Shown: positions 43,900 to 57,419, counted from the first letter of the stretch. The stretch: DNA of 64,000 bases from Geosiphon pyriformis (GCA_016748015.1 JAAOMT010000369.1:62001-126000), one strand, 5' to 3'. Numbers and translations: made by a program. The notes: generated from the letters alone by a model not told the origin.

Positions 43900-46580
43900 T
43901 TAAAAAAAAAGTTTTAATTGTGTTTTATTTCTTTTTGGTGGCTTATGAAATTTAGAAAAGGTATCGTCAAATCCAAATGAATCAGTGGTTTCGGTTTTAT
44001 TGGAATCTAGTGGTGAAAAACTGGCCTCAAAAGCTGCATCTAAATTGGGCTTTGAGGATTTAGATGTTGGGGGTGTAGTTGCAGTCGGAATATTGGTGGA
44101 AATTTTAGGTAAAGGATTTGCTAGTTGGTTTTTATTAATCGCCAATAAGCCTTTCTGATGTCTGAAATCATTTTTCAATTTCTCAATCTGCGCCTCGATG
44201 GTGAATATTTCTTCTTCATTAAGTCGCCTCGTTTTCATTAGAGCCTGCATTTCTTCAAGGTCCTTCAAAATTCTAGAATTTAACTGTTCTTTTTCCAGTT
44301 GTACACTTGCCAATGAATGTTCAGCCAGGGAAAGCTTAGCTCTTAACTTTTCAACTTCTTCGCGCTCTTTACTATAGTTAACCTCGATCTCTTGCAGTAC
44401 CTTGATCTCGGCACCATATAGACCCCGTAATTGTGTGATGCGCAATGTCATATCTTGATTTTGGGTCCTTAATGATGCCAGATTATTTTCCAACTGGATC
44501 CTTTTCGTTTTTAAATCGGATGTGGGGCTATTCAGGTTTATAGCCTGGGTTTCAAGCCTTCGGATTTCACCATTCTCAATAGCTATCTGGGTGTCAATAT
44601 CGGGATCACCGAAGAAATCAATCTTATTTGACTCTTAGTAATTTAAAAGAATCAAACTTTTAGTCTATTAAAAAAGCAATGTTTTAAAGCCTATATTCTC
44701 TACATACTTTGAATCGTATTGATCGCAGTGAACGGAAACGAAGGAGGAGAGGAAACAACGCGTATTGAACCAAAAAAAAGATTACTCGAGCTACACAAGT
44801 GACTTGAAGACGTTCGGAATTGAAGTGATCCCGACCTAGTGCTGTGATTAGTTACCGTTGCGGACCTTTGCAATTTAGGAAAACTGCTCGCTATAGCTTC
44901 GTAAATGATAAAATATTCCAAATATTAAGTTTAATATTTTATGTCAGGAGTTTCCGCTAATTTAGTGATGTATAAAGATTTTTGTAGTTAAAGGTAAATT
45001 TCGGAATGAGAATGAAACAAACCTGGGATAGATCGCATTGAAGGGGGAATAAGGCTTAATGGTAAGGTTGCCGGCAATACACCTCCTGTACTCTTTTTAC
45101 GGATTAGATGCATGGCAACAGCAAATTCCTCACTGGTCAATCGGCCAGATTCGGTTATATCGGAAAGATCCCTAAAGAAATAAAGGATGTGAGTTCAGAG
45201 CTACAGGATAATTTAGAAGAATCTATGCAATAAATTACCAACCATATCTGCGCTAAAACAGAAGAAGGCAATTTGGAGTCTATGAAAAACTTTGCCGCTT
45301 CATCTACTGTAAATTCCAGGTCAAATTAAGAGCCAATATCAAACAAAATATGACCACTTGTCATAACTCTGCGTACCTGTGATACAACCTCGGTTGTTTT
45401 CATCAAGTGTGGCAAAGAGTTTATCAAAGGTTATTTTTTCCCAATCTGTAATATCCCAAGCTTCCTTTGCGGGATTGATAATATCACCACCAAAGTATGA
45501 AGATGATGTATTTGTAGTGCCGACTGGATGAAATTTTTCAGAAACTCGTCTTGAAGGGTTTAAAGAAGTAGACTTAAACCTAGGACTGTCACTCAACAAC
45601 GGAGATGATGGGGTGGAAGTTTGACCATGTTTTGGCAATATTGGTGTTGATTTGGGGGAAGTGGGAATAACGCTGGATTTCCCCTTCCGCTTGCTCATAA
45701 AGTCCGGGTGGTAAACAAAGCGGTAAAGTCTGAATTGCCCCATTCATAGTATTTTGAATAAAATACATTGCAATAATAAATTCTGTAATATCTACCTCTG
45801 TTTTCTTGTCTTAATAAAGAGTTTTGAGTTGCGGATTGATAATACCATTAAGAGTTGGTAAATATGAGAAACTATGATTGAAAAATTATTGATCCCATAC
45901 CATATTTGACTAAGCTTTCGACAGTCAAGTTAGACCTGACAAAAATTGCTTGGACCTTTTCGCTTGAAAGTCTATGGTTTCATCAAAATTGTTGAGCCGT
46001 TATCTACTGCCAAACAAATATTAATATATTACCCTTCGAAATGTGGCAAAGGTGCATCTAAATCAATAAGGAAATATGAATAATTTTGGTTAAAATTTAA
46101 AATCTTCAAAGAAAATCTTGCAGCGACACAAACCTTTATTTATTAAAGCTCAATCTGGTGGTTGACCATTTTGGGCTTGAGCTATAAGTTTTAGAGCAAT
46201 GTTGGAGTTAAAAAACCCTTATTTGCGGTCTCGTAAATGATGACTTTTCATAAAATCAGTGCCATTAACTCAATTAAGTAATTGCCTGCAGAAGGTAGCC
46301 CCGATTTCCCAAAAAAAGTAACTGCCCCTTGTTCAGTTATTATACCATCACCTTCGTATGCAGCCTTAAACAACTGCCGAAAAACGTATCTCTCCCCTAC
46401 GGTTAGATTAATATCTAGACCTGTGACGTTAAGAAATCAATTTTAAAATTAGCAAATGTAAAGGCAGCAGAATCTTGGGTAATCCTCACCTCTTGCGGTC
46501 ATTTCTCACTATTTCTAATTAAGATTTCGCCAAAATTTAACAACCGAGATTCCATTTAGTGCTATAGGTGTCTCAGTCAT
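43900..46580 (-). pseudogene. EDE1: EDE1/Eps15-like EH-domain protein, truncated and damaged
   Basis: EDE1 is an early-arriving scaffold of clathrin-mediated endocytosis. Its three EH domains bind NPF motifs. A possible start is the ATG at 46580. EH1 is visible at about 46286-46420 (ERYVFRQLFKAAYEG, GAVTFFGKSGLPS) and 46100-46235 (ANKGFLTP, then IALKLIAQAQNG one frame off). EH2 spans about 45690-46010 (EKVQAIFVRSNLTVE, EFIIAMYFIQNTMNG, LPPGLYEQA) but needs several frame changes. EH3 is clean: exons 45377 to about 45690, 45243-45306 and 45023-45171, with FDKLFATLDENNRG, FAVAMHLIRK and phase-compatible GT-AG introns. Exons 44708-44890 and 43900-44633 give a linker and a heptad-rich coiled coil (about residues 35-150 of the last exon). 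It ends at ...KLFF* with no UBA domain. A stop lies in PPD*ALINK (about 46150). EH1-EH2 damage looks real, though local sequence error is possible. Confidence 0.75.
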
Positions 46581-48000
46581 TAAAATAGAACAAGATCTAC
46601 AACTTCACACAATTTGGAATTGTTTTAAAAAAAAATTTTAATAATAATAATAATAATAATAAATTGACTAATAAAAGTAAAATTAACATTTTTATTAATT
46701 AAAACTTCATAATGTGATTTTTTAATAATATATAAATTTTTTTTTATTTCAAGTAATTGTTTTTTAAATTAAAAATAAGTTAAAAAGAAAATTGAATATT
46801 CTAAAAACTATTTTAATAAACTAGTTTTTATTTATTCTAAAATGTTGTTTGGCCAATTAATTTAATTTTAATTTTATGTTAAATTAACAAAATATTTTTA
46901 AAACATAAAGTTTTATTTATATATATATTATTATTTATAATTATTTTTTTATAAAAACTGTAAATATTTTATTATTATATTTATATTATAAGATAATAAT
47001 TATACCAAAAAATTACATTATTTAGTAAGCAAATAATAATAATAAATAAATTTACAGATAATATTTAAAAATTTATGTAATATATACATAATAATTGTTT
47101 GTAATTTTTTGTTTTTCTTAATAATTAACCAAAAAAAATTATTTGTTATTTTTAATTCTTAATCTTTTTTACAATTAATTTTTAATGTTACTAAAAAAAA
47201 AATTAGAACTTAAAAAATAATTAAAGAATAATTTTAAAAAAAATTCATAATTTAGTTGAACTAACTTTATTTTTGTATTACATTCTAAAATAGTTTAAAT
47301 TTTAATTAGATTTAGAACATTAATATTTTATTTTTATTTTAAGCTTTTTTTTTTTAAATTAATTCTTATAAATATAATTTTTTTTAAGCATATTTTTATA
47401 AAAACTAATTATAAACATGATTTTATTTAATACAATACTTGAAAAAAAATTTAGTTTATTATTTTTAAAGTTTATAGCAATCTTTTAAATAATTTTTTAA
47501 TTTACAAAATATGAATATAAAATTTCAATTAAATAAAAGTTTTAAAAAACCAATTAATTCAAAAAGAATTAATTTGATTGAAAATATACAATTTTTTGAT
47601 CAATATAAAACAATCATAAAAAATATTATTCTAATAAGACTTATAAATTATTATAAACCATATTTTAAGTTTACATTTAACGGCCAATTTTCTCGAATTG
47701 AAAATAAATTTACGAAAACAAGTAGGAATAAGTTATGTTTTTTATTTTATTAATTTCAATCATCTTTTAATAGGTTAAGAAAAAACAAAGCAAACTATTT
47801 TTATGGTAATAAACATTAATTTAATTCTTAAAAAATAAAATTTGTTTAATTTAAAAATAAAAATTATATTGATAATTTATTATTGCATAATCGTATATAT
47901 GATTAGATGAAAATATAATAGAAATAGAATGGACTATTTATAATATTCCATAAGTTAATAGATTTAAAATTTGAGAATATTTTAATATAGGGTCTCAATA
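46581..48000. other. AT-rich spacer
   Basis: Very AT-rich from about 46630. One 81-codon open frame (47511-47753, plus strand, Asn/Ile/Lys-rich) has no features I recognise. No LINE tail found. Confidence 0.4.
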
Positions 48001-48836
48001 ACTTTAAACTTTCAATTTATATGTAAATTTGAATCTAATGAAAGTATCTCCCTAATTTTTGATTCTTGAAAGCTTGAATTGAAAAGACAGTTTCAGACTT
48101 TGATTGGTTTTTTGTTACAACTGAAGAAGACTTTGGATATGTATATATTATTAGTAATTCTTTTAGTACAAACATGACAAAAAATTCGGTATATATTATA
48201 TTTTGGAAAGAGAAATAACTGATTTTGATCCTTATTTCTATTCAATCAATATGATGTAAAGGATTTGAGAATTGCTAACTGTGGTGCTAAAGTGGATAAT
48301 TTGTTATCTATGGCAAACAAAAATGGGATCTGGAAAAGAAAAAGAAAAAGAAAAAGAAATTCAAATATTATTTCTTCGAGATAGACAATTAACTATATCG
48401 AAGAATATGAAATTAAAGAGATATTCTGTAAAATTATATGAATAACTAATGTTTTACAGATTTCAAATTCTTCTATAATTACAATTATATTACCAAACAA
48501 TACTTTCTTGGCTGCTGCGTTAAGAAAGAAATATCTCATAATATATTCCATTTGGACAGATACTGGGTATGAATATCGTTTTTCCAATACACTACTTGCC
48601 CTCTTCATAACACTACAATTCCATGAGATTGGACTGATTCTAAGGCAAAGTAACTTTGGGAAGAATTGTTGTGTGAATTCGGGTAACAAAACCGTCATAA
48701 TGGAAAAGCAGTATTAGAAACCAACCGGATAAAGGTTATTTTATTTTCATTAATAAAATTTTGTAGAATGAAGTCATAATGGAAATATTTGACGATCTAA
48801 AACAAGAACCTTTTTTTTGCTTTCAATTATTCTCTT
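48001..48836. other. Intergenic sequence with short overlapping frames
   Basis: Less AT-rich. Overlapping frames on both strands (48508-48717 plus, 48393-48698 minus) have no recognised motif and cannot be told from chance. No gene called. Confidence 0.35.
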
Positions 48837-48860
48837 TCTTTATTTATTTATTTATTTATT

Positions 48861-48928
<68 letters not shown>

Positions 48929-48930
48929 TC
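48837..48930. repeat. TTTA/TTTC tetranucleotide microsatellite
   Basis: A TTTA run passes into about 17 TTTC units, a pure pyrimidine tract on the plus strand. Confidence 0.95.
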
Positions 48931-50437
48931 AATTTATTTCGTTTGAATGCTTTAAATTCTCGAAAAAACATTTTGGCAAGTAATAAGGCTTACTAATTGG
49001 AATTTTGCGTTTGAATACAAATAGAACCAAGAATTTCTCAAAAATTATAAATGAACAGAGCACTTGAAGAAGATTACAATTACAGCCTAAAAGAATCATA
49101 TAAAAATCATTGGGTCATATGACGGTTAAATCGAAATCAGCAGCCCAGGAAATAATAGAACACAAAATTTTCTCAATAAATGATAAATTCCAAGAGTAAA
49201 TAGTTCACTCCTTTTAGCATTTATTTATACACAGCTTTTTTAGATGTTGCATATAAAGCTATTTTTCTTGGTTTTAAATTTTATATCTATTTACTTTTTG
49301 ACTATTGATTTTTTTTGGAATAAAATAAAATTCAAGTTAATTTGTAATCGTTATTATTACTATAATAATATATTTTATCTTTTCTCATATCTATGTTGTA
49401 GCAATTATTGCTTTAACTTTAAAATTAAATTAATATATAATAACTTTTATTAATTTAGGGTAACAATTTTCCAGTTGTTTCTGTTATATTGATTCTAATT
49501 GATGTTATATTCGAAATTATGTTTATTATAAATAATTGAAAGAATGTGAAATTTTTGTATTTACCAAAGTAATTCTCAAAATTTTCAAAGTTTTAATATA
49601 TTCATTGGAATTAGCTTATAAATCAGCATTCTTATTCTAAATATACTTTTTCTTTTTAATAGTGAACTAACAGTATATATATTATAATTATATAAATAAT
49701 GAATATGTTTTATAGTTTCGACATGCCGATTCGAAATATGCCAATTTTTATCTTTTTTATTGCTCTAACATTATATTTGTAATTCCAATTGTTATAAAAT
49801 AAAACAAAATAAAATAAAATAATAAATAACAAAATTAAAAACAATATAAACTAACTAAAATAAAATAAAATTATAATGAAAAAAAAACATAAATGATTCA
49901 ATAAATTATAAACACAAGTTTTTTATTATTCAAGATAATTTTAATAAATAATATTCAAAAAAACAAACTTAGCAAAATTTTAAATTTATATAGATATATA
50001 GATATATATTTATATATATTTATTATTACTTAACAAAAATTAATATTTATTAGTTATTTTTTTTATTGCTTATAATAGTTTAGTCCTTTTACTATAATCT
50101 ATATATTTAGTTGTTAAAATTGACATTATAAATCATCTAAAACATTTATAAATAATAATTATTTTGCTATTATGTAATTAAATACAAATAATAAAATTTA
50201 GTAGAGAAAAATTGAACTTATTCAAAATATAAAATATTCATTTTGTATAATTATAAATAATATATTTTATATATATAATAGTTTTAATTTTAAAAAAACA
50301 ATAATTTATTTATTATTTTAATAAATTTTATGATGATTTCAAAGTTAAATTTTAAACAATATTAATAATAGCCATTTTTTAACTGTTTTGGCCTTTTGGG
50401 TAATTTAAAAAGCAATAATTAAAAATTTTAAAGTTTT

Positions 50438-50473
<36 letters not shown>

Positions 50474-50600
50474 CAAAAAAAAACTTTTACCAAAAAAAAA
50501 AGTGATTAAAAATAAAAAATTGGTTTTATAAGAAATATCTACATTCAATTAAATTATGTTCACAAAGATCTTTAATTTGAAATAATCAAGTTTCTCAAGT
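48931..50600. other. AT-rich spacer with TAA microsatellite
   Basis: Mixed to AT-rich. A TAA run lies at about 50439-50472, and AAAAT/AAAAC repeats near 49796-49826. No gene seen. Confidence 0.45.
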
Positions 50601-51319
50601 TTGTGAACATTATGTTTTTTAAATAATAGAGAGTATTAAAAGACAACAAAAGTTTGTCCGAAAATTGATTTAAACATGAAACTCATGAATCAGTTAAATT
50701 TTGGGCCCTCAAGTTTCTTTGACTGCCACTCTTTAGTTTCATTGAATAATTATCAAATTCAAATGAATTATTTTTCCACAATAAAAATGACAACATGAAG
50801 GACAATGTATCGCCTTAGAAAAGAGAAAATAATATAATTTTCATATGCATGCAAATTCGAAAAATTAATGTATATTAATCCATAATGAAGACGAAAATGA
50901 CGCGAATGCCCTTCTACATTACTATTAAGCTATGATGATGAAGGGAAATGCGAGTGGAGGGGCAATTATTTCCCGACTCGGATGGTTATATTTTTATTCA
51001 AAATGCCGAAATAGAAGGTCGGAATTTTCACAAAAATGGGCTCATGAATATAATTTTGCGGTTTTTGCCATTCGCTTAAGAGATGTCCATATTTTGTGTA
51101 AATAACTTGTCTTTTACATAATTTTTTCATGGGGGATCTTTAAATTAATTTGCCGAAGATTGAATAAATAATAAATAATAAATAAATTATGATCCTCTAA
51201 AATTAAGTTTTATGAAAGGGGAGAAATGGAAGCAAAAGCAAGGAATAAACATGGTTTATTCTTAGCGACCAGCCTGACTATTCTGGCTCCCATTGGTCAA
51301 GCTCTAATGACAAATTTAT
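50601..51319. other. 3' flank of the SFP1-like gene
   Basis: Balanced composition without a coding frame. It probably holds the 3' UTR and terminator of the gene at 51320. Confidence 0.4.
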
Positions 51320-54300
51320 TCAGTGGTTTGAATGGAAGGGGTTTGGTACCGCAACAAGAGCAAAATCATCAAGACCCTCAATACCGCCATGGTGATGTTG
51401 GATATGATATTTGAGCCCGTTCTGATTCTTGTATGATTTTATGCAGGTCGTGTGCTTGCATTTGTATGGTTTTTCCGTGGAGCGTTCGTCACTGCAAGTC
51501 TAATCAAGTGAAGATTAAATGGATTTAATTTCAGATTTATAATTTCAGAAAAATAAAATTAGAAATCAAGTTTATTACCTCTTGGCTGAGGTGCCCATAT
51601 TTGTTGTGGTATTTTAGTCCATTGGGATTTTTATACGTCTTTGGGCATCCGGACACAGAGCACTTATATGGCTTGATAACAGGTGACCCTATTTCATCGG
51701 TTGTTGCCATAGGTAGAGGGCCATTCATCGCGTCGGGGATGATGGTGGAAGCCATAGCACACTCTTGAGTCTAAAAAGAGTAGAAGAAAATTTAATGAAT
51801 CAGTTGAGTCTAAGCATTGAAATAAGTAACACAACGATAGTGGCGGATATCACGGATCAATAATTAGTGATAAAAATAACACACCAAGGATAATAGGCGA
51901 TGAAAATTCCATAAATAAAAAAAGCCTCTACCTTGAGAATCTTTCGGCCGGCTCCTTCCACCATTGACAGCTCGGCAGCTCGCTTTTTAGAGGTATTTAG
52001 TACCTGAGCGGAAACCGCAGGAACTCCAAAGGAAACCATAGAGGCCAGGTCTCTATTGCTTTCCCAGAAGAGATTGGTGGTGACTCTGTTTATCGGTAAA
52101 AAAGGTAGGGCGAAAGCCCGTTGTTAGCTAAAACATTTTGATTATAGAAGTGTATTTTTTACCTCTTCTGGGCCGCAATCATTTCATCTTCATCTGAGGC
52201 ATAGGATCGGTTCCTCTTGTTTCCCTCGTGGGAGTTGACAGAGTGAATCACCGAACTAGCAATATTTGAGTGCCCATTACCATCCCTGTGGGCTATCGGA
52301 TTCGATAAAGTTGGAATATTATGTCAAGGATATTTGAAACAGTGAATGTAAAGGATTAAAAAAAAGTATTGGAAATGATATATCAAATAATTAAAATCGA
52401 TTTTTAAACGATAGAAATTGATTCGAATTCGAAAGATTAATCAACATCATACAAAAGATTTACTCACAGTAGCCTGTTGTCAGCGTTGGAGCTGACAGGG
52501 GGCGCTCCTCTGAAACATGAGCCTCAAGGGACAAGGTTTCATCCATGCAAAACAGTGATTCTAACGCTACCCCAAAATTTTCTTCACCTATAGGAAGAGA
52601 ACCAAGCTCCAACGGGATGGAGCGAGTCGACAAAATTTTTATATCGGTGGTTGGAGTAGTCGGAGCCGAATAGTAGCGTCGGGGTTGTTGCTCCGAGTCG
52701 GTAATTGAGCGGGTTTTTGAAGACACCTTTTTTTTGGAGGCCGAGGACTTCATCGTTAGAGAAATCTCCCCAACGTCTTTCAGCGTAGTCCAACCTAAGC
52801 TTTTACTTAATTTTCTTTTACTATCGGGTTGTAGTGGAGGGCTCAGCTGAGAGGCAAAACTTGCGGAGAAGGAAGCTGTCCGTTTTTTCTTTGGTTTATT
52901 TGACGAAAATTCTGCCAAGGTTGGTCCTTCAAGTTGTAAATCCACTGCTGGGATTTTGTCTAGTTGAAGCCATTCAGGTGGTGTAGATACTGAATTTTGC
53001 ATTGCCAACGTGGTAATTGTGTTTTTTTGAAAAGGACTCGATGATCCTGAAAAATGTTCCAATTCAGCTAAATTAACCGTCTTTTGTTGGAATTGGGGAT
53101 CATATGATTTTGAAGGATCCTCCAATTCCTCCAGAATAACTGTATTTTTTTGAAGGTGGGGACACGTTGCCTTTGATAAAGAACGTAATTCTTTCATGCT
53201 AATTGGATCTTGTGATAAGTGGGGACATGCTAATTCTGAAAAGTCCTGTACGTGGGACAGGTTTCCTATAGCTTGTTGGAATGGAACGCATTGTGTTTCT
53301 GAAAGGTAATGTAATTCAGTGACACCAATTTCATCTTTTTGGAATTGGGAACCTTGGGGTTCTGAAAGGAGCTGAACCGGCGATATATTCATTGTGCGCC
53401 CTTGTGACTCTGCTGCCAAATCAATATTATTTGTTCGGATTTGGCCGTTCTGCATTTCAGATACTTGTACATGGTTGAGATTGATGTTAGAATGAAGGCC
53501 TTGAGATCGAAGTGGGTTCTCGTTTTGCGTACAGTTTCGGATTTCTTGAAGAGCCAACATTCCTTCTAAATCTGCTTCAAAAACGGTCGCAGAAATCGCC
53601 CTTTGGAATAAGGAGGCTTCTTGATGTATAATTGATGAGGAACGACGAGAAATCGCAGGTGTAGCCAGTAAAAGGGACGCCCCCCGTCGTTGGTCATGAG
53701 ATTGAGAAACGGCTGGAGATTTCAGTGCAGATGATACTTTTTCAGTGAGAATGGATTGACTTGGTAAAGCGAAGGGTGTGCTTTGCTGAAATTTATTTTG
53801 TCGCACGCCTTGATTTGCTGTTGATGGTGATCCATGAGGATGGGACGTGTCAGGTAAACTGGAGGCGATAATTTCCATCGTTTGGATCTGACGTGTCGAT
53901 TGATTTGAGATTGACGAATCGTTATGAATATTAATCGAAATCGAGGGGAGAACGCCAGGCCCATCGGGCCAATCAAGGTCAAAAGCAAATCCAGGCATAG
54001 GGTTTGGTTCCGGGCTAGTGACACTGCAGTCCGCACACGAGCTTGCTGGGGACCACCCCAATTCGGTAGCTTTGAACGATAAAATATTGTAGAAAGCAAA
54101 TAAACAAATGGCTTTTAACTGTCAAAAAATCAATTCTCGAGAGTATTCTTACTCTCCCCATAGGTCCCCGCTAGACTCTCACCTATCTCGCTGATATAAT
54201 CCCCATGGGTGATTTGCCGGTGGGTGACAAATGAGGGAAAATTTTTGTAATCCATTTTACAGCAGTGGAAATCAAACAGAAAACTATCTTCCGAGTCCCG

Positions 54301-54477
54301 ATGGCTCAGGAAGCCTGAAGACGAAAACTTTCCAAAGTCATTATCTCCGAAAATCTGGGGATAGAAAAGTGTGTCCTCAAGGCTGATTGATGAAATTAGG
54401 TTAAAATTATCGACGGAAATTGTATGGTAAATAAAAAAAGGGAAAGAGGAAAGAGAGTTAAAGTTAGTAAAGGACAT
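51320..54477 (-). CDS. SFP1: SFP1-like C2H2 zinc-finger transcription regulator, six exons
   Basis: SFP1 proteins tune ribosomal-protein and growth genes. Six exons fit phase-compatible GT-AG introns: 54153-54477, 52468-54069, 52163-52292, 51932-52085, 51579-51770 and 51320-51499, giving 860 residues. I chose the ATG at 54477 (MSFTNFNS); an upstream in-frame GTG is not a likely start. The long Ser/Gln/Pro-rich exon 2 looks disordered. It contains four to five repeats of an 11-14 residue Leu/Glu motif (ELHYLSETQ, ELRSLSKAT, ELEHFSGSS; about 53030-53390). Finger 1, CSVSGC...LKYHNKYGH (about residues 774-797, exon 5), and finger 2, CKHTTC...LKYHIQHHH (about residues 815-838, exon 6), both carry the K-x-YKNxNGLKYH signature of the SFP1 family. 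No stop or frameshift is needed. Confidence 0.85.
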
Positions 54478-55992
54478 CTGAGTTAGTAATTTTATCACAG
54501 AAAAATAATGGTTAATAATTTACTCTCTAACTGCTATTATTGAAAAAATTTCAGAGGAAATGGGTAATAATTTCTTGTCCTAATGTTGTTGATTTTCAGA
54601 GAATTTTTTTGCCAACGTGACTGACTTGTAGGTGAGGCACTGGTCGTTTTTTTTGGCAAAATTTTTTACTCACTTTGTGGTCGCAACACGAGGAAACAAT
54701 GGAGTCGACTGGTTGCCCCTTGTTGGGGAAAGAAAATTGGCAGGATTTTGCGCGATTTGTGCTGAGCTTGCAGAACCAATCAAAATAGAGCTAGTGATTT
54801 GTTCAGTTGCCCGGGGCATCATAAAAAGTCTTTGGAAAACACGAGAGCAAAACTTGAAGAGTTTATTTTTCCTTGTTGCGGTTGGCTTTTAGCGAAGAAC
54901 GTAGCGGAGGGTAACTCTTAATAATGGAAAAGTGACCATCGAAGTTTGGAAGATCAAGTATAGGAGATGGTTGCCTCCTATTTATAGAGTAAGCGTGAGA
55001 TTTGAAAATTGTCAGGGTATAATTTCTTATCGCGCAGTCTTTCGATAATTCGAGAAGGTGTCAAAAATTTTGTCGGATAATCCTGACCGAAGATCTAAAA
55101 TGGATAATATAAAATTGTAGGGTAAAAAGAATCGTGGGAAAGAGATTTGATATATAATGATGAATTTGTTTATGTTTTTCCTTTTATTTGTTTGCGAGTT
55201 GAAGAAGAGTGAATGACATATTAAACACGAAAAAGGGAAAAAAAAAACCTGTAACCCGTCTTTACTTTAAATTTTAAAGTAGGTTATTTTGTGACCAAGA
55301 AAAGATCAAGGGAAACAAAAGTTATTGTTATGGGCAAAAAAAAAATTCTGAAATTTTTAATTTTACATACATACAAAAACAACGTCATATCAACATTTTT
55401 TTTTAATTGAAAAGGGAGATAATTAAACATTTAACTGAGCACGAGAATCTCATACCAGGTAGTTATAAAGTATTTCCAAACTGGTAAAAGTGACAACAAT
55501 AAATAAAATATTAACACGTCAACAAATCATTACAGTCACCTGCATAATAAAAATTTCAATGTCTAATTGCCACTTGAAAACTCTAATTTATTCATCTATT
55601 ATATTTCAAAGAGAATTTTGATTGATTGACATTTAGTTTTTGATCAATTAAATTTGTGTCAGTATCAGTCCCGATTAGTAGTTTTGTCTATATATCACGA
55701 GTGTAAACAAAACTCGATCAATAATGTAAAGATTTCTGATTGGGAAGTTTTCCATGTGTCATGAAAATGTCAAAAATACCTTTTATGATAAACGCTTTTT
55801 TGACCAAAAATGTAAATAACTTTGTTTATAAAATATATATTATCATTAATATTCGAAAACTGATTAGATTTTGTTTTACAGATTATATTTTATAAAATGA
55901 ATAAATAATAATAATAATTGCAATTTTAAACTTGGTTGTTTGATCAAAAAATAAAAAAAGAATACAAGAAATTCAATTTTTATTCTTTATAT
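54478..55992. other. 5' flank of the SFP1-like gene
   Basis: Promoter and 5' UTR region. A plus-strand frame at 54632-54892 is not supported by any motif. AT content rises towards G2. Confidence 0.45.
54979..54986 (-). promoter_or_regulatory. Possible TATA box of the SFP1-like gene
   Basis: TATAAATA on the minus strand, about 500 bases before the ATG, so a long leader would be needed. Confidence 0.3.
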
Positions 55993-56671
55993 TGTTACGG
56001 GTTGGAGTAACAAGCTAACGGATAGCAAGGGAGAACAGGATTGTAGGGTGATGGAAATAATCAAAAAGAGAATTACAATAAGGGAGCAAATTAAATAAGT
56101 AAGGATTTAATATGCGTGATCAGTCTCATAAAAATCACAGTTACGAGTCTTTTCTGGGAATCTGAAGATAGAGAAATAGTCCATGATTTTTAACAAGATA
56201 ATACTACTATTATTATTTTATGTCTCAACTCAGCAATTCTTAGAATCAATAACAGGTATCATTATGCTTTTCAATCATTTCTTTATTTAATGAATTACAA
56301 GAGCAAAGCAATTGCTTCTTAGGTTAATTTTAACAATACAAATTAAGAAAAAGAAAATATAAAATATGTGAATGCCAACAAGTAATTTTTTATTTTAAGA
56401 TGTTTAAATACTTGAAGGTAGGAAAAAAAAAATAAACAATATGAAAGAAAGTAATTAATAGTGGGTTTTATTTTGTTACTTTTGATTATGTTTTTTTATA
56501 ACTAAGAGACTTATTGCTTATATAGCTATTAAAATTGGTTAATGACCAGATTATTGATCAAGTCAATAATTAGGTCATTGATTATTATCTAAAAATAAGG
56601 TGGCTAATTATATAATATTAGTAACTAATATATGTAATAATTAATAAAAACCATGAGTTTTAATCATAACA
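55993..56671 (-). repeat. G2 3' LTR
   Basis: 679 bp with the same termini as the G1 LTRs (TGTTA...TAACA). The G/C-rich part near 56000-56060 is well kept, while the inner part is AT-shifted. Confidence 0.88.
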
Positions 56672-56710
56672 TTATCCTTTCCAAAAAAATTAAGTTTTAG
56701 CAAAATCAAG

Positions 56711-57330
56711 TTATTTATGGAATATTTTAATTAAAAAGTTTTTTTTTAGCTTAAAACTAATTAATTTATTGAAGTTTTTTGAGATAAAATAAATATTGTA
56801 TTTAAAAGACCAAATCTTTATATAAAAGTTTTTGGTTTTTTTGGCAATAGTTAAAACTTTTGGAACATCTAACCATATAATACCCAAAATTTTCACCTGT
56901 ATTTCTAAAGTTGTTTTCTTTATAAGCTTTATGTCTTCTATGATTTTTTTAAGTTGACTATAAAATTTTAGTTGTCTTTGATATAACAAGTTTTTGTTTA
57001 TAAATAAGATTTCTTGGATTGTTTTTCTAATTATAATAAAAAGTATAAATATTACTGCTGTTATGCTTTCTAACAAATACTTATCTATTTTGCTACCAAT
57101 TTTTTCTTTTTTGGTAGTGGTTTTCTTTAGTTTAATAACAGTATATGTTTTATTATTATCAGTTATAATTGTCTGTTTTCTAATAGTTAAAGTAACATTT
57201 GGATAATTTTTAGTCTAATACTTATAAAAAGTATAAAAAGTATTTTGAATATTTTAATTCAAGAAATAATTGTTTATGTTAATTAAAAATATTTCTGTTT
57301 TAGAAATAATATATTTATTTATATTTGATT
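56711..57330 (-). pseudogene. G2 copy of the extra ORF after integrase
   Basis: Minus-strand frame open for at least 121 codons (56711-57076) and extendable upstream to about 57330 by similarity. It reads KKIIEDIKLIKKTTLEIQVK against KIIEDMKLMKKTTSEIQVE in G1, and KVLTIAKK against RVLTIARR. It keeps the frame where G1 has a one-base loss and a Trp where G1 has a stop, which shows the ORF was once continuous. Function unknown. Confidence 0.6.
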
Positions 57331-57419
57331 TTTGTTAATTATTTGGATTGGTATTATCACAATAAATAACTAATTAGGTTATTTGTGATATTTTTTAGTT
57401 ATATGTCATAAACAAAATA

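Noticed and set aside
47511-47753. 81-codon Asn/Ile/Lys-rich frame
   Set aside because: Typical of AT-only sequence, with no similarity to the elements in the window.
48393-48717. Overlapping 69- and 101-codon frames on both strands
   Set aside because: No motif, no splice context, and equal length on both strands, so chance is as likely.
51226-51414. 62-codon plus-strand frame
   Set aside because: Antisense to exon 6 (second zinc finger) of the SFP1-like gene.
54632-54892. 86-codon plus-strand frame upstream of the SFP1-like gene
   Set aside because: Lies in the expected promoter/5' UTR, with no recognisable domain or start context.
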